64,000 nucleotides of DNA from positions 1-64,000 of the forward strand of contig NZ_CADFEJ010000024.1 of the NCBI RefSeq assembly GCF_902833055.1, read 5' to 3'. Under the pieces are notes generated by a model. It searched no databases. It saw only the letters and a program-made list of their open reading frames with translations, and was not told where the DNA came from. Shown piece after piece: positions 11,839 through 20,201 of the stretch (position 1 is the stretch's first letter; the number at the start of each line of letters is the position of its first letter). Origin of the DNA: Burkholderia territorii (GTDB lineage Bacteria; Pseudomonadota; Gammaproteobacteria; Burkholderiales; Burkholderiaceae). The position numbers and the translations under genes were made by a program.

Positions 11839-11861
11839 TATTTTATATTGTATAAAATATG
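11839..11861. promoter_or_regulatory. candidate GntR operator, DapA-family copy
   Basis: A 21-bp perfect dyad: TATTTTATA, 3-nt centre TTG, TATAAAATA (11839-11859). It contains the shared 17-mer ATATTGTATAAAATATG (11845-11861). It lies about 190 bases upstream of the lyase gene start. Confidence 0.65.
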
Positions 11862-12052
11862 CGAACTGGCTAGAATGCACTCGTCGATGGCTGACTCTCG
11901 GGCGAAACCGGAGGCAACGTTTCGGCACCGAGGCAAACGAGAGGTGGCCAGCCGCCGCCCGCTCACGCGAAGCACCGACGTGACGGCGAGCACGCGTACC
12001 GCCCACGTTGCCAGCAATGGCAGTTGACCCTATCTGAATGTGAGGAAACGAG

Positions 12053-12994
12053 ATGAGCGACAACATTTTTACCGGCACCATTCCGGCCCTGATGACGCCG
12101 TGCACCGCTGACCGTCAGCCGGATTTCGACGCGCTGGTGAAGAAGGGCAAGGAACTGGTGGCGCTCGGCATGCGCGCGGTGGTGTACTGCGGCTCGATGG
12201 GCGACTGGCCGCTGCTGACCGAAGCGCAGCGCCAGGAAGGCGTCGCACGCCTGGTCGAAGCCGGCGTCCCGACGATCGTCGGCACCGGCGCGGTGAACTC
12301 GAAGGAAGCCGTGTCGCACGCCGCGCATGCCGCGAAGGTCGGCGCGCACGGCCTGATGGTGATTCCGCGTGTGCTGTCGCGCGGCGCATCGCCGGCCGCA
12401 CAAAAGGCACACTTCGCCGCGATCCTGAACGCCGCGCCGAACCTGCCGGCCGTGATCTACAACAGCCCGTACTACGGCTTCGCGACCCGCGCCGACCTGT
12501 TCTTCGAACTGCGTCGCCAGCACCCGAACCTGATCGGCTTCAAGGAATTCGGCGGTGCCGCCGACATGCGGTACGCAGCCGAGCACATCACGTCGCAGGA
12601 CGACAGCGTGACGCTGATGGCCGGCGTCGACACGCAAGTCTTCCACGGCTTCGTGAACTGCGGCGCCGCGGGCGCGATCACCGGCATCGGCAACGCGCTG
12701 CCGCGCGAAGTGCTGCAACTGGTCGACCTGTGCAAGAAGGCCGCACAAGGCGATGCAGTCGCCCGTGCGCGCGCGAAGGAACTCGAAGCGGCGCTGGCCG
12801 TGCTGTCGTCGTTCGACGAAGGCTGCGATCTGGTCCTGTACTACAAGTACCTGATGGTGCTGAACGGCGACAAGGAATACACGCTGCACTTCAACGAAAC
12901 CGACGTACTGAGCGACGCGCAACGCAACTACGCGGAAGCGCAGTACACGCTGTTCCGCAACTGGTACGCGAACTGGTCGAAGAGCATTGCGTAA
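12053..12994 (+). CDS. DapA/N-acetylneuraminate lyase family enzyme
   Basis: A 313-residue TIM-barrel class I aldolase/dehydratase. The Schiff-base lysine is Lys164 in GFKEFGG and the partner tyrosine is Tyr136 in VIYNSPYYG; GSMGDWPLLTEAQR replaces the GTTGE substrate loop of true dihydrodipicolinate synthase. That altered loop and the location away from lysine genes argue for a catabolic role, for example in keto-acid or hydroxyproline breakdown, rather than lysine synthesis. The start has GAGGAAACGAG upstream. It is divergent from the MFS transporter and shares the GntR-type motif with it. Exact substrate unknown. Confidence 0.9.
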   Translation: MSDNIFTGTIPALMTPCTADRQPDFDALVKKGKELVALGMRAVVYCGSMGDWPLLTEAQRQEGVARLVEAGVPTIVGTGAVNSKEAVSHAAHAAKVGAHGLMVIPRVLSRGASPAAQKAHFAAILNAAPNLPAVIYNSPYYGFATRADLFFELRRQHPNLIGFKEFGGAADMRYAAEHITSQDDSVTLMAGVDTQVFHGFVNCGAAGAITGIGNALPREVLQLVDLCKKAAQGDAVARARAKELEAALAVLSSFDEGCDLVLYYKYLMVLNGDKEYTLHFNETDVLSDAQRNYAEAQYTLFRNWYANWSKSIA

Positions 12995-13053
12995 GCGCAT
13001 TCGCACGATGCCGCGCGGCGCGCGGCCGTGACGCAGCTGCGTGACTGAAAGGG

Positions 13054-13083
13054 AAAGCCACGGATTGCTCCGTGGCTTTTTCT
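13054..13083 (+). terminator. Rho-independent terminator
   Basis: AAAGCCACGG-ATTGCT-CCGTGGCTTTTTCT: a 7-bp GC-rich stem with A/T extension and a T-run, 60 bases after the DapA-family stop. Confidence 0.85.
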
Positions 13084-13139
13084 CGTCTGCGCCCTGGCCC
13101 TCAGCGTGACCGGCATCGCCCCGCCGGGGCCAAGGCCGG

Positions 13140-13394
13140 TCACGGCTTCAGCGTCACCGGCCGTGACTCGATCCCGTCGATCTTCGCGAGCAGGCCGTTC
13201 CCGAATTCCGTCACGTGCCGCGGCATGCCGGGGATCGCCAGCAGCGCTTCGATGCGCCCGCGCCAGTAACTCGGACGGTTCACCCGCATCGCGCAAGGCA
13301 TCGCCGCGTCGCCGCGATCGGCATCGCTTTCCAGCAGCGCGCCCATCCTCTCGATATGCGAGAGCTCGCGCTCCACATAGTCTCTCGTCAGCAT
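13140..13394 (-). CDS. small hypothetical protein
   Basis: An 84-residue protein beginning MLTRDYVERELSHIERMGALL and ending with a compact section GRIEALLAIPGMPRHVTEFGNGLLAKIDGIE. No signal peptide or membrane segment is evident. I do not recognise it. The start at 13394 has GGGAG about 9 nt upstream; an in-frame start at 13436 is also open. Balanced composition and a non-repetitive sequence favour a real gene. It is convergent with the DapA-family gene. Confidence 0.5.
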   Translation of the reverse strand: MLTRDYVERELSHIERMGALLESDADRGDAAMPCAMRVNRPSYWRGRIEALLAIPGMPRHVTEFGNGLLAKIDGIESRPVTLKP

Positions 13395-13838
13395 CTGATC
13401 GGTACTCCCCGCAACACTGCGTCGGCCTGTCGTCATCGTCGCGTCGCCGCATGGTCTGTTCGCGGGACCCGTCGTATTCGCTGCCCGTCACGGTACGCAC
13501 GCCGTGTGTCAGAACACCATCGATCCGCGCAATGATTTCGTTCATATCATCGGACCATTGCCGCGCCATCTTCGAAACGGCGCCGCCGTGACGGCGGCAT
13601 CCGCGCCGCGATCCTCGGTCGACAATCGTAGATACTCCCCGCCGCGCCGACATCCCCAATATTGAGGATGCGGGCGGGAATCGATCGCATCGCATCCGCG
13701 CATGCAGCGCGTGCGGGAACCAGCGACTGGAAATGTCCAATGCGCGTTAACGATGTGCGGCTCGGCACCGTGCGCAGCAAGATCAAGGCGCGGGCGAGAT
13801 CGACGGGCACTGCTCTACCGCGCGCCGACCGAACCCTC
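13395..13838. other. intergenic region, possible decayed sequence
   Basis: No gene can be supported. A minus-strand frame starting at 13545 reads MNEIIARIDGVLTHGVRTV and then loses protein character; it may be a remnant or chance. Confidence 0.45.
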
Positions 13839-14537
13839 TCAGCGGCGCGGGCCGCGCACGCTCTTGCCGGTCGGCGGTTCGCCCGCACTCATCCGGTCCA
13901 GTTGCCGGACGATCTCCGCGCGCAACTCGGCCGAAATTTCCACGCTGTCGAGTAGCTCGGAGATCCACAGCCCGTCGGCCGCGAGCCGGCAGATCATCAG
14001 CGTCGCCGCCTGCTCGAGCGGCACCGGGTCCGGTCGCGTCCACTCGCGCATCGGCACCGACCAGCGCGCACGTGTCTCCTGCTCGGTGATCATCGACGCG
14101 ACCAGCACGCGCAGGACGTCGGTGCTCGCGGCCGGCTGCGCGGTGTCGAGCACGGCATGCAGATACGCGCGCGCCGCCGCCCCGTTGCCGTGCGCATCGG
14201 CCGCCCGATGCGCGGCCATCTGCGATGCGAAACGCTCGGTCGCCTGCTCGAACAGTGCGTCGAGCAAGCCTTGCTTGTTCGCAAAGTGATACTGCAGCGC
14301 GCCTTTCGTCACGCCCGCGCGTTCGGCGACCGCGTCGAGCGTCAACGCAGCCACGCCGTGATGCGTCGCGATCTCGGACGCGGCTTCCAGCAACTGCGCG
14401 CGCACCTGTTCCGGTGCCTTTTTTCGTCGCACACCGGCGACGGGTGCGGCTTCGTGGGCTTCCGGTGTGCCTGCCGGCGCGGCAGCGTCGGCGGGCTTGG
14501 CGATGTCGCGCGAAGCGGATTCGGAGCGTTTTTTCAT
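13839..14537 (-). CDS. TetR-family transcriptional regulator
   Basis: A 232-residue repressor-type regulator. After a 50-residue Ala/Pro-rich lead, the TetR helix-turn-helix occupies about residues 50-100 (QLLEAASEIATHHGVAALTLDAVAERAGVTKGALQYHFANKQGLLDALF). The remainder is a helical ligand domain with the TetR_C-like ending DGLWISELLDSVEISAELRAEIVRQL. ATG at 14537 (MKKRSES) is chosen over one further upstream at 14642, which would lie inside the divergent gene. A 20-bp near-palindrome overlaps the facing promoter, so repression of the squalene-hopene cyclase gene, and probably itself, is expected. Confidence 0.9.
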   Translation of the reverse strand: MKKRSESASRDIAKPADAAAPAGTPEAHEAAPVAGVRRKKAPEQVRAQLLEAASEIATHHGVAALTLDAVAERAGVTKGALQYHFANKQGLLDALFEQATERFASQMAAHRAADAHGNGAAARAYLHAVLDTAQPAASTDVLRVLVASMITEQETRARWSVPMREWTRPDPVPLEQAATLMICRLAADGLWISELLDSVEISAELRAEIVRQLDRMSAGEPPTGKSVRGPRR

Positions 14538-14572
14538 GGGGGCGATGTTAGCACTCGCGGTCTCGATGTAAA

Positions 14573-14592
14573 CATTCCATCCGGATGGTATG
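14573..14592. promoter_or_regulatory. candidate TetR operator
   Basis: CCATCCGGATGG is a perfect 12-bp dyad; with flanks CATT and TATG it gives a 20-bp near-palindrome with one mismatched pair. It sits between tetR (start 14537) and the cyclase gene (14602), where a repressor would block both promoters. Confidence 0.6.
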
Positions 14593-14601
14593 ATCCGCCG
14601 C

Positions 14602-16644
14602 ATGAACAAACCCGCCCCCTCCCACTGGTCCGCGCTCGACACCGCGATCGCGCGCGGACGCGACGCGCTGATGCGTCTTCAGCAGCCTGACGGCAGCTGG
14701 TGTTTCGAACTCGAATCCGACGCGACGATCACCGCGGAATACATCCTGATGATGCATTTCATGGACAAGATCGACGACGCGCGCCAGGCGCAGATGGCGC
14801 GCTACCTGCGCGCGATCCAGCGGCTCGACACGCATGGCGGGTGGGACCTGTACGTCGACGGCGATCCGGACGTCTCCTGCAGCGTGAAGGCGTACTTCGC
14901 GCTGAAGGCCGCCGGCGACAGCGAGCACGCGCCGCACATGGTCCGCGCGCGCGATGCGATCCTGAAGCTCGGTGGGGCCGCCCGCGCGAACGTGTTCACG
15001 CGCATCCTGCTCGCGACGTTCGGCCAGGTGCCGTGGCGCGCCACGCCGTTCATGCCGATCGAATTCGTGCTGTTCCCGAAGTGGGTGCCGATCTCGATGT
15101 ACAAGGTCGCGTACTGGGCGCGCACGACGATGGTGCCGCTGCTCGTGCTGTGCTCGCTGAAAGCGCGTGCGCGCAACCCGCGCAACATCGCGATTCCCGA
15201 GCTGTTCGTCACGCCGCCCGACCAGGAACGTCAGTATTTCCCGCCCGCGCGCGGGATGCGCCGCGCGTTCCTCGCGCTCGACCGCGTGGTGCGCCATGTC
15301 GAGCCGTTGCTGCCGAAACGCCTGCGGCAGCGCGCGATCCGGCATGCGGAAGCATGGTGCGCGGAGCGCATGAACGGCGAGGACGGCCTCGGCGGGATCT
15401 TTCCGCCGATCGTGTACAGCTATCAGATGATGGAGGTACTTGGTTATCCTGACGATCATCCGCTGCGCCGCGACTGCGAGAACGCGCTCGAGAAGCTGCT
15501 CGTCACGCGGCCTGACGGCAGCGTCTACTGCCAGCCGTGCCTTTCGCCGGTATGGGACACCGCGTGGAGCACGATGGCACTCGAACAGGCACGCGGCGTG
15601 GCCACACCGGAATCGGGCACACCCGCGGGCACACTGGATGAACTCGACGCGCGCATCACGCGCGCGTACGACTGGCTCACCGAGCGCCAGGTGAACGACC
15701 TGCGCGGCGACTGGATCGAGAACGCGCCCGCCGACACGCAACCGGGTGGCTGGGCGTTCCAGTATGCGAACCCGTACTACCCTGATATCGACGACACCGC
15801 AGTCGTCACCGCGATGCTCGACCGCCGCGGGCGTGCGCATCGCAACGCGGACGGCTCGCATCCGTATGCGGCGCGCGTCGCACGCGCGCTCGACTGGATG
15901 CGCGGGCTGCAATCGCGCAACGGCGGCTTCGCGGCTTTCGACGCGGACTGCGACCGCATGTACCTGAACGCGATCCCGTTCGCCGATCACGGCGCACTGC
16001 TCGATCCGCCGACGGAGGATGTGTCGGGCCGCGTGCTGCTGTGCTTCGGCGTCACGAAGCGCCCGGACGACCGCGCATCGCTCTCGCGCGCGGTCGACTA
16101 CGTGAAACGCACGCAACAACCCGACGGCAGTTGGTGGGGCCGCTGGGGCACGAACTACCTGTACGGCACGTGGAGCGTGCTGGCCGGGCTCGCGCTCGCG
16201 GGCGAGGATCCGTCGCAGCCGTACATCGCCCGCGCGCTTGCGTGGCTGCGCGCTCGCCAGCACGCGGACGGCGGCTGGGGCGAAACGAACGACAGCTACA
16301 TCGACCCGGCGCTCGCCGGCACCAATGCGGGTGAAAGCACGTCGAACTGCACCGCGTGGGCACTGCTCGCGCAGATGGCATTCGGCGACTGCGAATCCGA
16401 CTCGGTGAAGCGCGGCATCGCGTATCTGCAATCGGTGCAGCAGGACGACGGCTTCTGGTGGCACCGGTCGCACAATGCGCCGGGCTTTCCGCGCATCTTC
16501 TACCTGAAGTATCACGGCTATACCGCGTATTTCCCGCTGTGGGCGCTCGCGCGCTATCGCCGTCTGGCCGCAGCGTCTTCGTCCAGCGAGGCCAACGGGT
16601 CCTGCGAGCCCGCTTCCCGCACCACGGACGCCACGCCCGCCTGA
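14602..16644 (+). CDS. shc: squalene-hopene cyclase
   Basis: A 680-residue membrane-associated class II terpene cyclase that folds squalene into hopene, the first committed step of hopanoid synthesis. The catalytic DxDD motif is DIDD (nucleotides 15784-15795, residues 395-398). Several QW repeats are visible, such as QPDGSWCFELE, QPDGSWWGRWGTNY and QHADGGWGETNDSY. The C-terminus has a 25-residue Ser/Ala-rich tail. Two in-frame ATGs are possible, 14590 and 14602; the first lies inside the presumed operator, so 14602 (MNKPAPSHW) is preferred. No other hopanoid gene is adjacent, so this may be a second, separately regulated cyclase copy. Confidence 0.95.
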   Translation: MNKPAPSHWSALDTAIARGRDALMRLQQPDGSWCFELESDATITAEYILMMHFMDKIDDARQAQMARYLRAIQRLDTHGGWDLYVDGDPDVSCSVKAYFALKAAGDSEHAPHMVRARDAILKLGGAARANVFTRILLATFGQVPWRATPFMPIEFVLFPKWVPISMYKVAYWARTTMVPLLVLCSLKARARNPRNIAIPELFVTPPDQERQYFPPARGMRRAFLALDRVVRHVEPLLPKRLRQRAIRHAEAWCAERMNGEDGLGGIFPPIVYSYQMMEVLGYPDDHPLRRDCENALEKLLVTRPDGSVYCQPCLSPVWDTAWSTMALEQARGVATPESGTPAGTLDELDARITRAYDWLTERQVNDLRGDWIENAPADTQPGGWAFQYANPYYPDIDDTAVVTAMLDRRGRAHRNADGSHPYAARVARALDWMRGLQSRNGGFAAFDADCDRMYLNAIPFADHGALLDPPTEDVSGRVLLCFGVTKRPDDRASLSRAVDYVKRTQQPDGSWWGRWGTNYLYGTWSVLAGLALAGEDPSQPYIARALAWLRARQHADGGWGETNDSYIDPALAGTNAGESTSNCTAWALLAQMAFGDCESDSVKRGIAYLQSVQQDDGFWWHRSHNAPGFPRIFYLKYHGYTAYFPLWALARYRRLAAASSSSEANGSCEPASRTTDATPA

Positions 16645-16654
16645 GCCCGTGCTT

Positions 16655-16678
16655 CGGCCCGAGCACCTGCTCGGGCCG
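16655..16678 (+). terminator. hairpin after shc
   Basis: An 11-bp perfect stem, CGGCCCGAGCA pairing with TGCTCGGGCCG, begins 11 bases past the shc stop. No T-tract follows. Confidence 0.55.
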
Positions 16679-16806
16679 CAACGCGCCGGTACGTGACACG
16701 ACGTCCGGCGCGACTGTGATCGATCGCCGCTCGTTCGTCGCGCGAGTCGATCATCCACACTTCGCGCCGATCGTCGGCAATTGCATGCGGGCCGCGACGG
16801 CGCACG

Positions 16807-17976
16807 TTACGGCTTACCGTGCAGCGACTCGACGATCCGGTACGCAGTCTTCACGCGATCCTCGATCGGGAAGCTGCGGTTCGCGAGCATCACGATCGCG
16901 ATTCGCTTCGCTGGAACGAACGCGACATAGGTGCTGAAGCCGTTCGTCGATCCCGTCTTGTTGATCCATGTGTCCGGGCGTGGCGCAAGCGGCGGCTCGA
17001 GTTGAGTGGCAGGCGTCGCGTCGTAGAGCATCGGCGGCGCATTCCCCGCGAGCAGCGTCGGCAACGCGACGGGATACGGATACTGTTCCCAGATCAGGTC
17101 CTGCGTGAGCGGGCCTGCCCGGAAATAGCCGGTATGCGTGCGTTCGAGCGCGCGTTGCAGCCGCGGCGACGTCTCGACGAGACCCATGTTCGCCTGCACG
17201 AAGCGCAGCAGGTCGGCCGCCGTCGTCCTGACGCCGTACGCCGGTTGCCACAGCATGCCGCCCGTCATCCGGATCGGCTTGCCATCTTGCGTATAACCCT
17301 GCGCGTAGTCGGCCTGGCGAGCGGCGGGCACGTCGATGTAGGTGTGCGTCATCCCGAGCGCGGGGAACAGCCGCTGTTCCATCAGCACCGTGAAGTCTTC
17401 GTGCATCGCCTTCGCGGTGAGAATGCCGAGCATCCCGATCGCGACGTTGGAATACGTGCGACGCGTGCCCGGCGCGTATGCGGGCCGCCATGCGTCGAGA
17501 TAACGCATCAGGTCCGCGTCGTCGCGGATGCTGTCCGGCACCTGCAGCGGCATTCCACCGGGCGTATGCGTGCCGAGATTGAGCAGCGTGACGGCACCGA
17601 ACGGCTTGCCCTGCAGTGCAGGCAGGTATTTTCCGGCTCGGTCCGCGAGCGACAGTTCGCCGCCTTCCTGTGCGTCCGCCGCCAGCGTCGCGGTGAGCGT
17701 CTTGCTGACCGAGCCGATCTCGAACAGCGTGTCGGCGGTCACGGGCGCGCGGGTTTGCGTCGACATCACGCCGTAGTCGAACACATAGGGCTTGCCGTCC
17801 GCCACGACGCCGATCGCCATGCCGGGAATGGCGAACCGTTTCATCAGCGGCGCGACGTGGCGCGTCACGGTGTCGTGGATCTCTTCCTGCGTGGCGGCGG
17901 CCGCGCGGCCGGCCGTGGCGGCGGCGCACGCGGCGACGAACAAGGTCGCGGCAATGCGGATCGCGTTGAATCGCAT
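16807..17976 (-). CDS. ampC: class C beta-lactamase (AmpC)
   Basis: A 389-residue periplasmic serine hydrolase. Residues 1-28 are a signal peptide ending AAA. The three class C motifs are present: SVSK with nucleophile Ser89 and Lys92, YSN at 175-177, and KTG at 340-342. GSVSKTLTATLAA and INKTGSTNGFSTYVAFVPAKRIAIVMLANR are typical. It hydrolyses cephalosporins if it behaves like the family. AAGGA precedes the ATG at 17976. No ampR-type LysR gene is adjacent, so the usual induction arrangement is missing here. Some class C-like proteins act as esterases, so activity needs direct proof. Confidence 0.93.
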   Translation of the reverse strand: MRFNAIRIAATLFVAACAAATAGRAAAATQEEIHDTVTRHVAPLMKRFAIPGMAIGVVADGKPYVFDYGVMSTQTRAPVTADTLFEIGSVSKTLTATLAADAQEGGELSLADRAGKYLPALQGKPFGAVTLLNLGTHTPGGMPLQVPDSIRDDADLMRYLDAWRPAYAPGTRRTYSNVAIGMLGILTAKAMHEDFTVLMEQRLFPALGMTHTYIDVPAARQADYAQGYTQDGKPIRMTGGMLWQPAYGVRTTAADLLRFVQANMGLVETSPRLQRALERTHTGYFRAGPLTQDLIWEQYPYPVALPTLLAGNAPPMLYDATPATQLEPPLAPRPDTWINKTGSTNGFSTYVAFVPAKRIAIVMLANRSFPIEDRVKTAYRIVESLHGKP

Positions 17977-18159
17977 GATTGCGGTTCCTTCGATTTCTTG
18001 ATAGTTGCGTGGACAACAGGTCCGCCCGCGCCGCGCCCTTCGCGGCAGCCGGCCTGTCGAAGCAGGACTATCCGCCGCCTGCCGCTTGCCAACAATCGAT
18101 GAAATTTTGCGCGAGCCTAAAGAAAATCTTATGCAGCATGTGAACCGGCGATGCGAACG

Positions 18160-18972
18160 TCAGTCCGGCAGCCGGTCGAGAAACGCCAGCATCGCGGCGT
18201 TGAAGCGCGCGGGCCGTTGCAGCGGCGCGAAGTGGCTCACGCCCGGAAGGATCGTCAGCGTCGCGCCCGGAATCGTGCGTGCGAGATACGCCGCGTGTTC
18301 GGGACGGATGAACTCGTCGTGCTCGCCCTGCACGATCGCGACCGGCACGCCGATCGCCGCGAGGTCGGCCGCACTGTAATCCGGTTGCGTGCGCATCATT
18401 TCGCTGACGGCCGCAACGAACGCATCGAACTCGCCCGGCGTCGCGGACAACCGCGCGTAGTCCTTGCGGTGCCGCGCGAAGCAGCGGTCGATCAGCGGGC
18501 TCGGCGCCATCTCCTTCGTGCCGCCCGGATCCATGTTGCATGCGAAGAAGAACACGCCGGCAGCACGCTCCGGCGCGCGGGCGGCGAGCACGAGCGACAC
18601 GCACGCCCCGTCGCTCCAGCCGACGAAGCGTGCGCGCCCGATGCGCAGCGCATCGAGCACCGCGAGCACGTCGCCGGCCATGCGTTCGTAGGAATAAGGG
18701 CGATCGTCGCGCGTGCTGCGGCCGTGGCCGCGGCTGTCGATCACGATCGCCCGATAGCCGGCCTCGAGCAGCGCCGGCACCTGGTTGCCCCAGTTGCCGC
18801 CATGGCCAAGGCCGCCGTGCAGCAGCACGACCGGCGGCCCATGGCCGAACGACGCGTGCCAGATGCGCGCGCCGTCGTGGTCCAGCCATCCTTCGGTGTC
18901 GGCCGCCGGCAGCGGCGTGCCGCCGTGCGCGTCGAAACGGGCGAGATCGTCGTCGGCGTATTCCGCATTCAT
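18160..18972 (-). CDS. alpha/beta hydrolase
   Basis: A 270-residue hydrolase with VVLLHGGLGHGGNWGNQ (oxyanion loop), IDSRGHGRS, the nucleophile elbow GWSDGA, the acid-bearing GEHDEF loop and the catalytic His in GVSHFAPLQRP. No signal peptide, so cytoplasmic. Related to ester, lactone or carboxylesterase enzymes; substrate unknown. The ATG at 18972 has AAAGGA upstream; much longer in-frame starts run into the next gene. It stands alone. Confidence 0.85.
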   Translation of the reverse strand: MNAEYADDDLARFDAHGGTPLPAADTEGWLDHDGARIWHASFGHGPPVVLLHGGLGHGGNWGNQVPALLEAGYRAIVIDSRGHGRSTRDDRPYSYERMAGDVLAVLDALRIGRARFVGWSDGACVSLVLAARAPERAAGVFFFACNMDPGGTKEMAPSPLIDRCFARHRKDYARLSATPGEFDAFVAAVSEMMRTQPDYSAADLAAIGVPVAIVQGEHDEFIRPEHAAYLARTIPGATLTILPGVSHFAPLQRPARFNAAMLAFLDRLPD

Positions 18973-19079
18973 CGTCGTGCCGTCCTTTCGAGGGAGACGA
19001 GCTTCGGATTGTAATGCGCGGAATGGCGTGCCGGGACGCGTGCGCGCACCGCGTTGCGGGACGATGCGGCGCGGTGCCG

Positions 19080-19517
19080 TCAGGCCTGCGTCGACACCAG
19101 CCCGCCGGACGTCGAGCCGCCCGACTTCTGGATCGCCTGGGCAAGCTGGGCGATCGCCGTCGACAGCGCGGCGGAGATCGTGCTGGCTTCCGCGCTCAGC
19201 GTCTGCTGCTCGATCGCCGCGGACGGGTCGCTTTTCGCGCGCTGCGCGGCGCCCGCCATTTGCTGCTGCAGCTGCGCGAGCTGTTTCTGCAGACGCTCGA
19301 TGAGTTGCTTGAGCTGCTTGACCGCGGGATCCTCGCCCGAGGATCCCGACGCGCCCACCGTCTGCCCCGCGCCATCGGCCGGCGTGGCACCGTTCGTCGG
19401 CGGCGAAGCGGTGGACGTCGCCGTCGATGCGGCGCCGGTGCCGGTGCCGGACGCGCTGGCATTCGCATTGCCGGCGGCCAGCGAAGTTTGCGGGGCGGAG
19501 GAAAGATCGATCTGCAT
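19080..19517 (-). CDS. FlxA-like family protein
   Basis: A 145-residue protein with a low-complexity Ala/Ser/Thr/Gly half (about residues 8-65) followed by a coiled coil, QLKQLIERLQKQLAQLQQQMAGAAQRAK, and a Ser/Ala-rich helical end. This layout matches the FlxA-like family, small proteins of unknown role often expressed with flagellar genes. No flagellar gene is near. ATG at 19517 is preferred over an earlier start at 19565. Composition is unlike its neighbours, but in a way expected for the family. Confidence 0.75.
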   Translation of the reverse strand: MQIDLSSAPQTSLAAGNANASASGTGTGAASTATSTASPPTNGATPADGAGQTVGASGSSGEDPAVKQLKQLIERLQKQLAQLQQQMAGAAQRAKSDPSAAIEQQTLSAEASTISAALSTAIAQLAQAIQKSGGSTSGGLVSTQA

Positions 19518-19919
19518 CGTGTTGGTCCGTAATGAGCGTGCAACCCGGATGGGTTGAACAGGCAATACCTTGCAACCGGTTTACGGTATTCGTCGGATAA
19601 AACTTTAGCCCCGTCCCCGGAAGCGTCTTGAGCGACGCCCGTGCCGTGGCTGACGTGCGCGGACCGTCGATTGTCGCGAAGGGGCCGGATTGCCTGACCG
19701 GCGACGCTGGTAAAATCGTCGGCTGCCTGCCGCCGCGGCACAACGGCGGCTTCCGGCAAGGCCTGCACGGGCTCCAACCCGGCGCAGGCGCGTGCCCGGT
19801 CAGGCTCGCCATGCGATGCCCTCCGGCGCAGCCGGAGAGCGGGCCCGGCACCCACATCGGCATGACGACGCGCCGACTTCGGCGCGCCCCCCTTCATCAC
19901 GCATTTCGAGGAACTCACG
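19518..19919. other. intergenic region with structured leader
   Basis: Contains a -10-like TAAAAT at 19711-19716 followed by about 200 G+C-rich bases with three tight hairpins: 19729-19750 (7 bp), 19821-19837 (7 bp, 3-nt loop) and 19870-19885 (6-7 bp). Together these look like the untranslated leader of the small gene at 19920. No known riboswitch consensus was recognised. Confidence 0.45.
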
Positions 19920-20054
19920 ATGGCCCGCATCGGCGCCTTCTGCCTGACCACGTGGCTCGCGGCCGCGATTCTCTATTTCGGCCAGCATTCGGTCGCGATG
20001 ATTGCGCTCAGCGGCGTGGTCGTGTTCGGCGGATTCGATCTGCTGCGCCCGTAG
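19920..20054 (+). CDS. 44-residue membrane protein
   Basis: Begins MARIGAFCLTTWLAAAILYFGQ and ends FGGFDLLRP. Two hydrophobic stretches, residues 5-20 and 25-38, would form a short helical hairpin in the inner membrane. GAGGA 7 nt upstream supports the ATG. Such tiny hydrophobic proteins are common in Burkholderia but mostly uncharacterised. The leader upstream is unusually long and structured for so small a gene. Confidence 0.65.
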   Translation: MARIGAFCLTTWLAAAILYFGQHSVAMIALSGVVVFGGFDLLRP

Positions 20055-20201
20055 CAATGACGGCGCCCGCGCCGGACGCGATCTCGCCACCGCACTGAAA
20101 AAGCACCGACCGGCACGCGGTGACGGAGCGTAAGATGCTGGTCGGAAGCGTCATCCGCGCGCAGCGCGAACGCGGCAACTACCCGATCAGGCCATCCAAC
20201 C

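Larger units (their letters stand above)
11466..12052. other. divergent control region of the MFS and DapA-family genes
   Basis: 587 bases with no supported gene. It contains two A+T-rich patches, each with the 17-bp GntR-type motif (11531-11547 and 11845-11861). The sequence between them is G+C-rich with only short, unlikely frames. Confidence 0.6.

Noticed and set aside
10545-11855. Long plus-strand open frame of 436 codons opposite the MFS gene
   Set aside because: It is the antisense shadow of a well-supported transporter. The product is His/Arg/Gln-rich without family motifs, as expected for the opposite strand of G+C-rich genes.
13400-13545. Possible gene starting MNEIIARIDGV on the minus strand
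   Set aside because: Only the first ~30 residues look like protein and the ribosome-binding site is weak; kept as part of the intergenic note.
13839-14642. Longer start for the TetR regulator at 14642
   Set aside because: It would begin inside the divergent squalene-hopene cyclase gene and read across the shared operator.
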